Positions 26,270 to 36,476 of a DNA stretch of 64,000 bases are shown in pieces. Within the stretch, counting starts at the first letter, position 1. Each line of letters begins with the position of its first letter. The DNA is taken from assembly GCF_024793895.1 (NCBI RefSeq), contig NZ_JANUSB010000015.1, positions 682,001 to 746,000 of the forward strand, read 5' to 3'. A model generated the notes under the pieces. That model was not told the DNA's origin, searched no databases, and worked only from the letters and a program-made list of their open reading frames with translations. This DNA is from Serratia sp. AKBS12. GTDB lineage: Bacteria; Pseudomonadota; Gammaproteobacteria; Enterobacterales; Enterobacteriaceae. Made by a program: the position numbers and the translations under genes.

Positions 26270-27775
26270 TCAAGAGGCGTCGTTCTGTTTCAGCGACGGC
26301 AGTTTAGAAACCAGACGCAGTGAAACGGTCAAACCTTCCAACTGGTAATGCGGGCGCAGGAAGAACTTGGCGCTGTAGTAACCCGGATTGTCCTCGATCT
26401 CTTCGACCTGAACCTCGGCGGCTGCCAGCGGCTTGCGTGATTTGGTTTCCTGCGACGAGTTGGCTGGATCGCCATCGACATAGTTCATGATCCAGTCGTT
26501 CAGCCAGCGTTCCATGTCGTCGCGCTCACGGAAGGAACCGATCTTGTCACGGACGATGCACTTCAGGTAGTGGGCAAAGCGGCAGCAGGCAAACAGATAC
26601 GGCAGACGCGCGGACAGCTGGGCGTTGGCCGAGGCGTCTGCATCATAATATTCCGCCGGTTTCTGCAGCGATTGCGCGCCGATAAAGGCGGCGAAATCGG
26701 AGTTTTTACGGTGTACCAGCGGCATAAAGCCGTTTTTGGCCAACTCCGCTTCGCGGCGGTCGCTGATGGCGATTTCGGTTGGGCACTTCATGTCCACGCC
26801 GCCGTCGTCGCTCGGGAAGGTATGGCATGGCAGGTTTTCTACCGCGCCGCCGGATTCTACGCCGCGGATTGCCGTGCACCAGCCGAACTCTTTGAACGAA
26901 CGGTTGATGTTGGCGGCCATCGCGTAAGCGGCGTTGGTCCAGGTGTAGTTGCCATGGGTCGCGCCGTCGGTTTCTTCTTCAAAGTCGAACTCGTCAACCG
27001 GGTTGGTGCGGATGCCGTAAGGCAAACGCGCCAGGAAGCGCGGCATCACCAGGCCAAGATAGCGTGCGTCCTCGGATTCACGCAGGCTGCGCCAGGCGGC
27101 GTACTCGGTGTTCTGGAAGATTTTGGTCAGGTCGCGCGGGTTGGCCAGTTCCTGCCAGGATTCCATCTGCATCACGCTTGGCGCAGTGCCGGCGATGAAC
27201 GGGCAATGCGACGCGGCGCCGATTTTTGCCATTTCACCGAGCAGTTCAACGTCTTGCGGACTGTGGTCAAAGTAATAGTCGCCCACCAGACAGCCGAACG
27301 GTTCGCCACCGAACTGGCCGTACTCTTCTTCGTACACTTTCTTGAAGATCGGGCTCTGGTCCCAGCCCACGCCCTTGTGGCGCTTCAGCGTGCGGCCGAG
27401 CTCCTGCTTGGAAATGCTCATAAAGCGGATCTTCAGCATTTCGTCGGTTTCGGAATTGTTCACCAGATAGTGCAGGCCGTGCCAGGCGCCCTCCAGCTTC
27501 TGGAAGTCCTCATGGTGAATGATCTGGTTGATCTGCTGAGACATTTTCTCGTCGATTTCGGCGATCAGCGCCTGAATGGTGCGGTAGGCGTCGGAAGACA
27601 CGGTAACGGTGTTTTCCAGTGCCTGCTGCGCCAGGGTCTTCACCGCATTCTCGACCGCTTCTTTGGCCTGATCGGTCTTTGGACGGAACTCTTTGTTCAG
27701 CAGCGCGCTGAACTCGTCGCTGGAGAAGGTTTCGGTGGTCTGCAACGCGTTCTGTTGCTGAGGCAGGTTGCTCAT
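26270..27775 (-). CDS. tssC: TssC (VipB), large sheath subunit
   Basis: A 501-residue TssC/VipB protein ('QQINQIIHHEDFQKLEGAWHGLHYLVNNSETDEMLKIR', 'EEYGQFGGEPFGCLVGDYYFDHSPQDVELLGEMAKIGAASHCPFIAG', 'FGWCTAIRGVESGGAVENLP'). With TssB it builds the contractile sheath around the Hcp tube. ATG 27775 is chosen because GGAGG lies 8 bases upstream; TTG 27778 is also in frame. It starts 3 bases after the tssB stop. Confidence 0.97.
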   Translation of the reverse strand: MSNLPQQQNALQTTETFSSDEFSALLNKEFRPKTDQAKEAVENAVKTLAQQALENTVTVSSDAYRTIQALIAEIDEKMSQQINQIIHHEDFQKLEGAWHGLHYLVNNSETDEMLKIRFMSISKQELGRTLKRHKGVGWDQSPIFKKVYEEEYGQFGGEPFGCLVGDYYFDHSPQDVELLGEMAKIGAASHCPFIAGTAPSVMQMESWQELANPRDLTKIFQNTEYAAWRSLRESEDARYLGLVMPRFLARLPYGIRTNPVDEFDFEEETDGATHGNYTWTNAAYAMAANINRSFKEFGWCTAIRGVESGGAVENLPCHTFPSDDGGVDMKCPTEIAISDRREAELAKNGFMPLVHRKNSDFAAFIGAQSLQKPAEYYDADASANAQLSARLPYLFACCRFAHYLKCIVRDKIGSFRERDDMERWLNDWIMNYVDGDPANSSQETKSRKPLAAAEVQVEEIEDNPGYYSAKFFLRPHYQLEGLTVSLRLVSKLPSLKQNDAS

Positions 27776-27778
27776 CAA

Positions 27779-28315
27779 TCAGTCCTCCTTCTCGGTGTTG
27801 TCGTCGGTAGACGCCGGCTTCGGCGCGTTGGTCAGGGACTTCAGCAGTTCGGGATTTTGCAGGATCTTGGAGATCAGCTCTTCGGCGCCGTTTTTGCCGT
27901 CCATATAGGACAGCAGGTTGGACAGCTGGGTGCGGGCTTCCAGCAGGTTATCCAGCGAATCCACCTTGCGCGCGATGGCGGCAGGGGAGAAGTCTTCCAT
28001 GCTTTCAAACGACAGATCGATGTTCAGCTTGCCTTCGCCGGTCAGCGTATTGTCGACCTGATAGGCGACGCGCGGCTTCAGCGATTTCATGCGTTCGTCG
28101 AAGTTGTCGATATCGATGTCGAGGAATTTACGCTCGTCAACGCTTGGCAACGGGTCGACCGGCTTGCCGACCAGATCCGCCATCACCCCCATCACGAACG
28201 GCAGCTGGATTTTGCGTTCTGCACCATAGATTTCGACATCGTATTCAATCTGTACGCGCGGTGCGCGGTTGCGGGCGATGAACTTCTGTCCGCTGCGGGA
28301 TTTCGAGTTTGCCAT
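27779..28315 (-). CDS. tssB: TssB (VipA), small sheath subunit
   Basis: A 178-residue TssB/VipA protein ('GQKFIARNRAPRVQIEYDVEIYGAERKIQLPFVMGVMADL', 'FLDIDIDNFDERMKSLKPRVAYQVDN'). The C-terminal helix segment 'LLSYMDGKNGAEELISKIL' contains the region ClpV recognises. It pairs with TssC. The ATG follows GGAG. A 122-bp gap from tssA leaves room for an internal promoter. Confidence 0.97.
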   Translation of the reverse strand: MANSKSRSGQKFIARNRAPRVQIEYDVEIYGAERKIQLPFVMGVMADLVGKPVDPLPSVDERKFLDIDIDNFDERMKSLKPRVAYQVDNTLTGEGKLNIDLSFESMEDFSPAAIARKVDSLDNLLEARTQLSNLLSYMDGKNGAEELISKILQNPELLKSLTNAPKPASTDDNTEKED

Positions 28316-28437
28316 GAGTTACTCCATCTGATGATGATTAAGAACGTCTTACGTGGGCATAAGGGCGTTCAAATTCTGGCCTGAAGCGCATTGCACAGGC
28401 GACGAAAAGTGTGTGAGGAAAACGACGCATCTTAAGG

Positions 28438-29463
28438 TCAGTTGTTCTCCTCGTTATCCGGGCGACCAAGGATGGTCTCCAGTTGGTTGAGGCCATCAGG
28501 TGCCAGATCGCGGACGATTTGCAGGAAGTCCAGGGCAATCAGCCGCTGTACCCGATCGATCATCAGCGGAGCCGGGTGGCTTGGCTCATGCCGCTGAAAA
28601 TAGTTTTTCACCTTGTCCAGCATCAACTGAGCGTCATCGCGCGACTGGATCTGGGCGCTGCGCCAGTTGAGCGTCTGCGCTGCGCCGGGCGTGGCCACCG
28701 GGCTGACGCTGGCGTCATCGTCGTGGCCGTCTTGCAGTTCTTCTGCCGCCGGCGCTGCGCTATGACACGCCTGCGCCAGGGTGTTGAACATCTTCATCAG
28801 GGCGTTCATTTCCGGCAGTGCACTTTCGCCCAGATGCCGGGTAACCACCTCGCGGATGGCGGTGAGCTGATGAATGATATTTTGCACCCATTCCGCTGCC
28901 GGCTGCTCCGGCTGCGCCAGCTCATCCTGCAAGCGCGCGCGGCCGCCGGGGAAGGTGGCGCATTCCAGCTTGCTGCCATCGAGCAGGGCACAGGCGTCAC
29001 GCAGGGAAATCTCGCCGGCGGCCCCCTTCAGCAATGTTGCGCTGCGCACGCAGCTGGTCAGCGCCGCCTTGTCGCCAAGGTCAGCCAGCACGTTGATGCG
29101 AAACAGCGGATCGACTTCGCCGTCAAATTCCAATGGCGGCAGCAGCGGCTCCCAGTAGCGTTCCAGCGCCTGATGAATCAGCGCCAGGCCGTCGGCGTAA
29201 CCTTGCAGGCCGCGCAACTGCGCCCAGGCGTGGGTCAGACGCAACATCACGCGTAAATCCTTGGTTCGCGACAACAGGGCGGTCGCCAAACGCTCAACCT
29301 GCATCCAGTCCGGCGCTTCGGCCGGGATGATGGTACTGCCAAACTGTTGCTCGGCCTTGCCTGCCGAGGCCTGTTCCATCGCCAGGAAATCGGCGTCATA
29401 TTCCAGGTTGTCGCCACAGGGACGCTCGGCGTCAATCGGTGCCAGCAGGGTTTCGATAACCAT
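28438..29463 (-). CDS. tssA: TssA (ImpA family), T6SS baseplate/tail-cap protein
   Basis: A 341-residue TssA protein. The N-terminal ImpA_N domain reads 'PIDAERPCGDNLEYDADFLAMEQAS', 'PDWMQVERLATALLSRTKDLRVMLRLTHAWAQLRGLQGYADGLALI' and 'RYWEPLLPPLEFDGEVDPLFRINVLADLGD'. A variable middle and a short C-terminal domain ('HPAPLMIDRVQRLIALDFLQIVRDLAPDGLNQL') follow. It helps start tube and sheath polymerisation. It lies 25 bases after tagF. Confidence 0.95.
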   Translation of the reverse strand: MVIETLLAPIDAERPCGDNLEYDADFLAMEQASAGKAEQQFGSTIIPAEAPDWMQVERLATALLSRTKDLRVMLRLTHAWAQLRGLQGYADGLALIHQALERYWEPLLPPLEFDGEVDPLFRINVLADLGDKAALTSCVRSATLLKGAAGEISLRDACALLDGSKLECATFPGGRARLQDELAQPEQPAAEWVQNIIHQLTAIREVVTRHLGESALPEMNALMKMFNTLAQACHSAAPAAEELQDGHDDDASVSPVATPGAAQTLNWRSAQIQSRDDAQLMLDKVKNYFQRHEPSHPAPLMIDRVQRLIALDFLQIVRDLAPDGLNQLETILGRPDNEENN

Positions 29464-29488
29464 ACAGTTTCTCTATAGTAAACTACGT

Positions 29489-30208
29489 TTAATCAAACAT
29501 TTGCGGATACTGACCGCCGCGACCGGGCCGCGCCCAACCGTTGGGTTCAAACAGCAGCGAAAACAGCTGCACCGTCAGGTTACCGCTGTGGACGTGGGTA
29601 TAAAGCGGGTGGCCGTCAGCCTGATTGGTCCACCAGAAGCTGGTGTACTGCGCCGGGTCGAAACAATCGGCGGCCTGCTGCCAGCCCAGCCCCGGCACGT
29701 CCGGATGGCGAAAACCGATAATCGACAGAATTTCGGACTCGCTCTCTTCCGGCGGGATCGGCAGCGCCGGGATCGACAGCAGCGAACGGTCAATCTGTTC
29801 GGCGGAAAACCCGTTGCGCACGCCGTTGAGCAGCGTATGCCCCAGTTGGCGATACCACTCCGCCGCCATGTTTAACTGCTGGCTGCGCCACTCTTCCGGG
29901 GTAAACAGCCGAATGGCGCAGATCGGGTAGTGGCGACCTACGCGGTCGCGCGCCGGCAGCAAGCACCCCATCTGCACGTGCTGGCTACCGAGCGTGGCAG
30001 GAATGACGAAGTTCCATACGGGGGCATTGCTGAACGGATGCCCGGCATCGCCCGGCAGGTTACGCTGCAAATTGACCAGGCCATTATGAAACCAATGGGC
30101 CCAGTTATTGACCACTAAGTCGGGCAGGCGGCGCTGTAAAAAATCACCGGCGGTTGGGATCTTGCCATACCAGCCGATGCTCGCTGTCGGGCTCTGGTCA
30201 TTGTTCAT
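29489..30208 (-). CDS. tagF: TagF (ImpM family), post-translational T6SS repressor
   Basis: A 239-residue DUF2094/ImpM protein ('GWYGKIPTAGDFLQRRLPDLVVNNWAHWFHNGLVNLQ', 'WNFVIPATLGSQHVQMGCLLPARDRVGRHYPICAIRLF', 'SFWWTNQ'). TagF blocks T6SS firing by acting on Fha, independently of the kinase pathway in Pseudomonas and through the same FHA hub in Serratia. Unlike the Pseudomonas situation described for some TagF proteins, no PppA domain is fused; pppA is a separate gene. It starts 22 bases after tssM. Confidence 0.93.
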   Translation of the reverse strand: MNNDQSPTASIGWYGKIPTAGDFLQRRLPDLVVNNWAHWFHNGLVNLQRNLPGDAGHPFSNAPVWNFVIPATLGSQHVQMGCLLPARDRVGRHYPICAIRLFTPEEWRSQQLNMAAEWYRQLGHTLLNGVRNGFSAEQIDRSLLSIPALPIPPEESESEILSIIGFRHPDVPGLGWQQAADCFDPAQYTSFWWTNQADGHPLYTHVHSGNLTVQLFSLLFEPNGWARPGRGGQYPQMFD

Positions 30209-30230
30209 GGTAATGAGTGTCCTTTCGGGG

Positions 30231-33200
30231 CTACGGGCACGAGAATGCCGGTAGCTGGAACGGATTGCGGATACTGTTCGGGGTGAACTCCAGCGTGACG
30301 CGGTGGCCGTCGAGGTTAAACGTGGCCTGCCGACCCAGGCTGCTGCTGCCGGCGGAGCTGTGCGCCATATCCACCAGGCGGTTCAGCGCCCAGGGGCCGC
30401 TGGTGACCAGGCTGGCAGTGGTGCCGTTGGCCAGAGCCAGTTGCAGGTGCACCTGATTGGTATTACGGGTGCCCGGCCAACTGACCACCAGTGGGACCTG
30501 CGGGCCATGGCTGTATTTGAACAATTGCCCGTCGATATCCAGCGTCATGTTCAGAATATCGTTATCCATACGCACCGGACGCACCGTCACGCGGTACGAG
30601 GGGGTTGCCGTGCCGTTGGCAAAGAACGCATCGCGTATGCGTTGTGCCTGCTGGAACGACCGTAGAATGCCTTCGCCGCCTGGCAGAGTCTTGCCGTCTA
30701 CGCCCGGTGTAAAGCGCCAGCTGGCGCGCGTGGTATCCACTTTGCCTTGCAGGTTTTCGCGAAAGAAACTGTCCATCAGCCCGCTGTTTGGCGCGAACAT
30801 GCGCGCCAGATCGTCCGGCGTGACCTCTCTTTGTGCACGCGAGGAGAGGGGATAGCGTCCGGCGATCGCCTGGCGGCAGAAGCTGCCAACTTCAAAACTG
30901 ATGCGCTTTTTGACGTTTTCCATTTCCTTGCGCTGGGTATCGCTGCTGGCGCCAATCGCCAGCGATAACAGCATCTGCTTGAACGGCACCGGCAGTCGGC
31001 CTGATTCAGCCTGCAGGCGCGGGATCACGTCGCTTGGCGGCGCGGACATGCCGCTGTTGGCCGCACCCTGTACCGCCGTCAGATAGCTGTACAGCTCGTC
31101 CACCTGTTTCAGCACGCTGTCGAACGGGATCGCCTTGTTGCCTTCGCCCTGGCTTTGCGCCAATTCCAGCAACGGCGCAAAGTGCGCCATCACCACCTGT
31201 TCCGGCTGGGCTGACACGTCGCCGTCGGCATTGGCGGCACGGTTGGTGAACAGCGCCTCTAACGTGCGGTTGGCGCTCTGGTTGAGCGACTCGCCGGCTT
31301 TGTCCGCCAGCGAACGCTGTTCGGCCGTGCTTTTTTCCTCGCGCAGCGTGACGTTTTTACTGACATTGACCAGCAGATTGCGCATCGGCGACGGGTTGCC
31401 GGAGAGCAGACGCGCGCTGCTGATGCGTTGGCCAAGGTTGCTGATATTGGCCAACTGGATATCGCCGAGCAGTTCATCCCATGCGGCGATAAAATCCTGC
31501 ATATACAGCTGGCGAACGGTTTTGGTCAGATCGGCGCTTTTCTGCTCGGGGGTTTTGGTGTTCAACACCCAAACGTCTTCCTGACGCAGGGTATCGGTAA
31601 CGCGATCGATATTGCTGTCGAACGCCTGCCAATACCCCTTTGGCGTAAACAGACCCGGTACACCGTCGGTAACCGGCTTGCCGCTCTTGCGCGAAAAGGC
31701 CAGTTCGGTTTGCGGCCCGGCCAGATCCACCAGCCCGACCGGCTTGATCTCGCTCTGCTTCAACAGCAGGCGCTTGAGTCGACCGTAAACCCGTTGCGAC
31801 AGCGGCGCGCGGTTAATCGCCGCCTGCGCCTGTTCGACCAGCGCGTCGTCTTTGGCATACGGCGAAGACTGAATCTGCGTGTCCAGCAACTGGCTCAGAT
31901 GCCATTCAATTTGTTGCAGCTGCTTTTGCGTACTGCCCTGCGGCAGATTACGTTGCAGATTGAGCATCACCCAGGCACGCAGGAACTTGCCGTCGTACTG
32001 TTTGGGGAGATACAGCATTTGATAGGCTTTCAGCGCCTCGTAGCTGAAATCGGCATCGCCGTGATTGTCGTTGCGCAGCGTGGTAGCGATCTGCTGAGCT
32101 ACCTGCGGCAGCAGCAGTTCCTTCAGCGTTTTCTGATACAACGCGTTGCTGGCGTCACTGACCTGATCGCCGCGATACAGCCCCATGCGATAGGTAAATG
32201 GCGGATCCTCCAGCGAGAAGCTGCGGCTTTCCGGCAGGTGCAACACGCTATTGAGGAACGGCAGCAGTGCCAGCATATCGCCAGAGTCCAACTGGGTTAA
32301 CCCTTGCCCCTGTCGCTCCACCGACGGTACCTTGGCGGCGACTTCTTGCAGATACGCCTTGTTGTTGCCGTAGCTGGTGAACCAGATAATGCCCAATACC
32401 AGCAGAACCAGCGCCAGCGCGATATAACCGGCCCAGTGCAGGGCGCGGTTGCGATATTCCCACCAGCGGTTGCTGCCGGCCAATCCGGACTCCTGGAAAA
32501 TCACCGTTTCCAGCATCTCCTTCAGGAAGAAACTCTGGCCTTTGCCAGCTGGAATGGGGGTTTCGTTGCTGACGCCATCCCAACTGGCGCTGGCGCTGTT
32601 ACCGCCGTTGGCCGCAGGCAGTTGCAGGTAACGATTCAGTTCGCCCATCACGCGGTCGAACGGCAGGCCCTCCTGGGTGCCGCTGGTGAAATAGATACCG
32701 CGTGGCGTGAAGCGGGTTTCAAAGCTGGAGGTGGCAAACACCGCGTCGAGGTACTGAGCCAATAGCGGACGCAGCGCCGCAAACTCCTGCGGGAACAGGT
32801 AACTTTCGGCGCGCTGGCGGGCATCGTGCTCCACCAGCAGGGTATCCGGCAACCCGGCATCCAGCCGCTGTTGCAACAGGTCATATTGCTGTTCGAAGGC
32901 ATCGCCAAGCGAAAAATCCGCTTGGCGCGATTTTTCGTACGGGAAGGTAAAGCCCCAGATCTGGTCACGCTGCGCTTTGTCAAAGCCGCTGAAATAGGCC
33001 ATAAAGCCATTCAGCAGATCGGTTTTGGTAACCATCACGTAAACCGGGAAATGGATGCCCAACTGTTGGTGCAGTTCGATCAGGCGCTTGCGCAGCGCAC
33101 TGGCCTGTGCGGCGCGCGCGTCAGCGCTTTCGCTCAGCAGATCGGCGACGCTGACCGTCACCACCACGCCGTTGATTGGCTGCCGGGTGCGGTATTTCTT

Positions 33201-33866
33201 CAGCAGTCCGACAAAGCTTTTCCATTCGCCCGCATCTTCTTCACGCTGGCTTTCCTGCGTGGTGTAGCGGCCGGCGGTATCCAGCAGTACCGCGTCGTTG
33301 GTAAACCACCAGTCACAATTGCGCGTGCCGCCGACGCCACGCAACGCCGACTTGCCGAAGCGATCGGCCAGCGGGAAGTGCAACCCGGAATTGACCAGCG
33401 CGGTGGTTTTACCCGCGCCCGGCGCGCCGATGATCACGTACCATGGCAACTGGTAGAGATATTGGCGGCTAAAGCGGGTCATCCAGCGGTGTTTGTCACC
33501 TTGGCCCGGCGCAAAGCGCGCTTTTTTCAACAATTGGGTGGCTTCGTCAAACCGCTGTGCCAGAACCTGATCCTGCTGCGGCTCGGACTTGGCGTCGGTG
33601 GCCGGCGTTTCCTCTGCCGCCCGCAGGTTACTCAGCAGTTTGCGGTTAAGCCAGGCGCTGTAGAGCCGCGGGATGATGCGGCACAGTAGCCAAATCCCAT
33701 AGATAACGCCAATGGCGATCAGGCGATTCAGCTCCGGCTCCAGCGGCCGGTAATCACCGATGGCCACCAACGGGCCGATGGTCCAGATGACGAAGGCCAG
33801 CGCGGTGATGCCGAAGAAGCCCCAAAGCAGGCGGCTGGTGATGATGGAGAATAACGTGCTAAGCAT
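30231..33866 (-). CDS. tssM: TssM (IcmF), inner-membrane core of the T6SS
   Basis: A 1211-residue IcmF-family protein. Two membrane helices near the N-terminus (about 12-32 and 47-65), a cytoplasmic domain with Walker A 'GAPGAGKT' (147-154) and 'AVLLDTAGRYT', and a third helix (~480-500, 'WAGYIALALVLLVLGIIWF') precede a large periplasmic domain that binds TssJ. The ATPase motif is intact, which is not so in every TssM. Its start shares one base with the tssL stop. Confidence 0.97.
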   Translation of the reverse strand: MLSTLFSIITSRLLWGFFGITALAFVIWTIGPLVAIGDYRPLEPELNRLIAIGVIYGIWLLCRIIPRLYSAWLNRKLLSNLRAAEETPATDAKSEPQQDQVLAQRFDEATQLLKKARFAPGQGDKHRWMTRFSRQYLYQLPWYVIIGAPGAGKTTALVNSGLHFPLADRFGKSALRGVGGTRNCDWWFTNDAVLLDTAGRYTTQESQREEDAGEWKSFVGLLKKYRTRQPINGVVVTVSVADLLSESADARAAQASALRKRLIELHQQLGIHFPVYVMVTKTDLLNGFMAYFSGFDKAQRDQIWGFTFPYEKSRQADFSLGDAFEQQYDLLQQRLDAGLPDTLLVEHDARQRAESYLFPQEFAALRPLLAQYLDAVFATSSFETRFTPRGIYFTSGTQEGLPFDRVMGELNRYLQLPAANGGNSASASWDGVSNETPIPAGKGQSFFLKEMLETVIFQESGLAGSNRWWEYRNRALHWAGYIALALVLLVLGIIWFTSYGNNKAYLQEVAAKVPSVERQGQGLTQLDSGDMLALLPFLNSVLHLPESRSFSLEDPPFTYRMGLYRGDQVSDASNALYQKTLKELLLPQVAQQIATTLRNDNHGDADFSYEALKAYQMLYLPKQYDGKFLRAWVMLNLQRNLPQGSTQKQLQQIEWHLSQLLDTQIQSSPYAKDDALVEQAQAAINRAPLSQRVYGRLKRLLLKQSEIKPVGLVDLAGPQTELAFSRKSGKPVTDGVPGLFTPKGYWQAFDSNIDRVTDTLRQEDVWVLNTKTPEQKSADLTKTVRQLYMQDFIAAWDELLGDIQLANISNLGQRISSARLLSGNPSPMRNLLVNVSKNVTLREEKSTAEQRSLADKAGESLNQSANRTLEALFTNRAANADGDVSAQPEQVVMAHFAPLLELAQSQGEGNKAIPFDSVLKQVDELYSYLTAVQGAANSGMSAPPSDVIPRLQAESGRLPVPFKQMLLSLAIGASSDTQRKEMENVKKRISFEVGSFCRQAIAGRYPLSSRAQREVTPDDLARMFAPNSGLMDSFFRENLQGKVDTTRASWRFTPGVDGKTLPGGEGILRSFQQAQRIRDAFFANGTATPSYRVTVRPVRMDNDILNMTLDIDGQLFKYSHGPQVPLVVSWPGTRNTNQVHLQLALANGTTASLVTSGPWALNRLVDMAHSSAGSSSLGRQATFNLDGHRVTLEFTPNSIRNPFQLPAFSCP

Positions 33867-35086
33867 TACTTTCCGTTTCCTTGCTGCAGTCCGTTGATTT
33901 CCGCCTGGGTATTTTCAGGCGCTACCAACAGCGTAATTTCAACCCGGCGGTTCAATGCACGGTTCTCTTTACTGTCGTTCGGTGCCACCGGGTTGCTGTC
34001 GCCGCGGCCTTCCGCTTTTACCCGCTGCGGGTTATCAAGCTGTTTTTGCAGGCGTTCGCTGACCGCTTCGGCCCGCGCCAGCGACAGTTCCCAGTTGGAT
34101 GGGAAGCGGGCGCTGCGGATAGGCAGGTTGTCGCTGTAGCCGGTGATCAGGATTTTGCCGCTGACGCCGTTCATCGCCTTGGCGATGCGGTCGATCACCG
34201 GGATATAAGCCGGGCGAACCGTGGTAGCGGCGGAGTCGAACAGGCCGTCACCCTTGAGGATCACTACGCTTTGCTGCGCTTCGTCCCGGACCACCACCAG
34301 CCCTTCGGCAATTTCCCTGCGCAGGAAGGTCTTCAGATTCAGCATCGCCGGCGCGGCCGGCGCCGGATTGCCGATCGTCACCTGCGGCAGATTGGTCTGA
34401 TAAATCGATGCCAGCACCGGGGCGGTGCCATCACCCAGCCGCCAGTTGAGGATAATGAACAGCAGCGAAGCCAGAAAACCGGTCAATGCGGCGCAGGCCC
34501 ACAGCGGCACCAGCGGTCGCCACAGTTTTTGCTGTACCGGCAGGTCCACCGCGTTGGGCGACAGCGGCGGGGCATAGCCGCCGCGTACCGAGCGGATCAG
34601 TTGCAGCAGACGCTGTTTCATGGTTTCCAACTGCGAACGGCCGTTTTCCATTACCCGGTAGCGGCCTTCAAAGCCGAGCAGCAGGCAATAATTGACCAAC
34701 TCCAGCAGGTTGATATGCTCGCGCGGGCTTTGCGACAGTTTGGCCAGCAGTTGGAAGAATTTCTCGCCGCCCCAGGTTTCGTTATGAAACGTCACCAGCA
34801 GCCCGCTGCCGGACCAGACGCTGTTGCTGCCCCAGGGCGTCAGAGCTGCCGCCTCATCCAGCGCGGTGCACAGGCAGTAACGTGCGCCAATAATCACTTC
34901 ATATGGCAGGTTGGCGCGTTGTCCACGCACTTCGAAACGGCGCACCTCGTCGATCAACTGCTGGCGCAACTGGGCCGGATTGGCGTGGGTGGCCGACTGG
35001 CGGATCTGCGAAATCGCGTTGAGCAGCGGGTTGGCGGCGGCCACCAACGGGTTGTCCCACTGCGCGGCCTGGATGTTTTCTGTCAT
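33866..35086 (-). CDS. tssL: TssL (DotU) with C-terminal OmpA peptidoglycan-binding domain
   Basis: A 406-residue protein. The DotU cytoplasmic domain (about 1-185: 'EVIIGARYCLCTALDEAAALTPWG', 'FHNETWGGEKFFQLLAKL', 'LLGFEGRYRVME') is followed by one membrane helix (~200-218). A periplasmic OmpA-like domain comes next ('ILITGYSDNLPIRSARFPSNWELSLARAEAVSERL', 'NRALNRRVEITL'). The fused OmpA domain anchors the membrane complex to peptidoglycan, so no separate TagL is needed. It starts 3 bases after tssK. Confidence 0.96.
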   Translation of the reverse strand: MTENIQAAQWDNPLVAAANPLLNAISQIRQSATHANPAQLRQQLIDEVRRFEVRGQRANLPYEVIIGARYCLCTALDEAAALTPWGSNSVWSGSGLLVTFHNETWGGEKFFQLLAKLSQSPREHINLLELVNYCLLLGFEGRYRVMENGRSQLETMKQRLLQLIRSVRGGYAPPLSPNAVDLPVQQKLWRPLVPLWACAALTGFLASLLFIILNWRLGDGTAPVLASIYQTNLPQVTIGNPAPAAPAMLNLKTFLRREIAEGLVVVRDEAQQSVVILKGDGLFDSAATTVRPAYIPVIDRIAKAMNGVSGKILITGYSDNLPIRSARFPSNWELSLARAEAVSERLQKQLDNPQRVKAEGRGDSNPVAPNDSKENRALNRRVEITLLVAPENTQAEINGLQQGNGK

Positions 35087-35089
35087 AAG

Positions 35090-36436
35090 TTACCGATCCG
35101 TATGGCTGCGAATGGCCCAGAATTCCATATCCAGACCGGGGAACTCCCCGGCCAGGTGCAGAGCAAAGGCGCTGGATTTCTCCATCTGCTTCCACAGATC
35201 GCCGCCTTTCTCCAGTTCGAAATAGGTATAACCGGCGTGATAGGGGATTTGGCGCGGCGCGGACGGCATGGTGCGCAGACCAATGCCTGGCAGCTGCAGT
35301 TGCACCAGATCGCGGATGCGCGTCACCGGCGCGATTTTCATCTGCGCCGGGAAGTGGGTCAGCAACACCTCGGCGGCCACATCGGCACGTACCGCCAGCA
35401 CAAAGCCGAAGTCGCGCATCATTTTGGCGTCCTGCACCGTGGCCACGTTTAGCCCATGCGAGCGTTCCACCAGCGTCAATTGAATGGCGTTGTCTTCCAG
35501 CACCACCGACAGTCCCTGACGCAACAGCAGCAGCAATTTGCCGAAGCACAGCGCCAGATTGTCGTGGTCATACACCGGCAGGCGCGCCTCCGGCGTGCGC
35601 TGCGCAGAAAAGCTGGCCAGTTCGGTGGCGAACTGCAGCCATTCGGCGAACAGGCGCTCAGGGTGCAGATGATCCAGGTGCCAGGCGTGGCTCACCTGGC
35701 CAAGATGACGGTTGATCAACTGCAACAGCATAAAATCGACCATTTCCGAACTGCCGCCACGGCCCGGCTGTAACAACCGCTGGCTCATCTGCTGGCTACG
35801 CTGCTGTAACAGGCCCTGCACGTCATTGATAAAGGTTTTCAGGACCGGACTGCCCTGGCAGTTCAACATTGGCGGGATCAGGTCAGGCGCCAGGCGCAAA
35901 CTGTTGTCGCCGCGTTTTTCCACCACGTTGGTGACCGTCATGGCGGTCCATTCGGCATTGAGCTCGCTTTCCAGCATCAGCCGCAGACGTAACTTGCCAA
36001 ACTGCAACGCCGCGCTGCCGACCGATACCGCGTTCAGATCGTCGACCTCGGTTTCATACGCCAGATAACGCGCCAGCGCATCCGATTTCTCCTGGAAGAT
36101 GACGTCCTCGCGCCCGGCGCGGTAGGTTGGCAAGGCCAGCACCACATTTTCGCCAGTCTTGTTTTCGGCAATCGCCAGCGGTGCCGGTGCCTGATCGGCG
36201 CCGTTGAAGCGGAACGGGGTGCCGTCCGGCATGATGCCGCTGGCGGCGGTCAGCGCGATTTTGCCTTGACGCAGCAATGACTGATCCAGCTCCAGCGTCA
36301 GGAAGCCCCAGAAACAGCCGTTAAGCGCCTGTCCCCAGTTACGCATGTAACTTTCGAGGTAATTTTCCGCCTGCTGGAAATGATGGGGACGCAGGAACAT
36401 CCCCTCGGTCCAGACCACTTTATGAGCATTTTTCAT
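35090..36436 (-). CDS. tssK: TssK, T6SS baseplate-membrane complex connector
   Basis: A 448-residue TssK protein with the signature start 'KVVWTEGMFLRPHHFQQAENYLESYMRNWGQALNGCFWGF', and 'LVQLQLPGIGLRTMPSAPRQIPYHAGYTYFELEKGGDLW' near the C-terminus. It bridges TssF/TssG to TssL/TssM. Starts at 36436, 36439 (ATG) and 36442 (GTG) are in frame; AGG spacing favours 36436. Confidence 0.96.
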   Translation of the reverse strand: MKNAHKVVWTEGMFLRPHHFQQAENYLESYMRNWGQALNGCFWGFLTLELDQSLLRQGKIALTAASGIMPDGTPFRFNGADQAPAPLAIAENKTGENVVLALPTYRAGREDVIFQEKSDALARYLAYETEVDDLNAVSVGSAALQFGKLRLRLMLESELNAEWTAMTVTNVVEKRGDNSLRLAPDLIPPMLNCQGSPVLKTFINDVQGLLQQRSQQMSQRLLQPGRGGSSEMVDFMLLQLINRHLGQVSHAWHLDHLHPERLFAEWLQFATELASFSAQRTPEARLPVYDHDNLALCFGKLLLLLRQGLSVVLEDNAIQLTLVERSHGLNVATVQDAKMMRDFGFVLAVRADVAAEVLLTHFPAQMKIAPVTRIRDLVQLQLPGIGLRTMPSAPRQIPYHAGYTYFELEKGGDLWKQMEKSSAFALHLAGEFPGLDMEFWAIRSHTDR

Positions 36437-36476
36437 CATCACACCTAATGGAGCTTCGCCTCAGCAAAGCGAATTG

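Noticed and set aside
26570-28384. Very long plus-strand frame (604 codons) opposite tssC and tssB.
   Set aside because: It is antisense to two well-supported T6SS genes. Long antisense frames are common in GC-rich DNA with strong codon bias.
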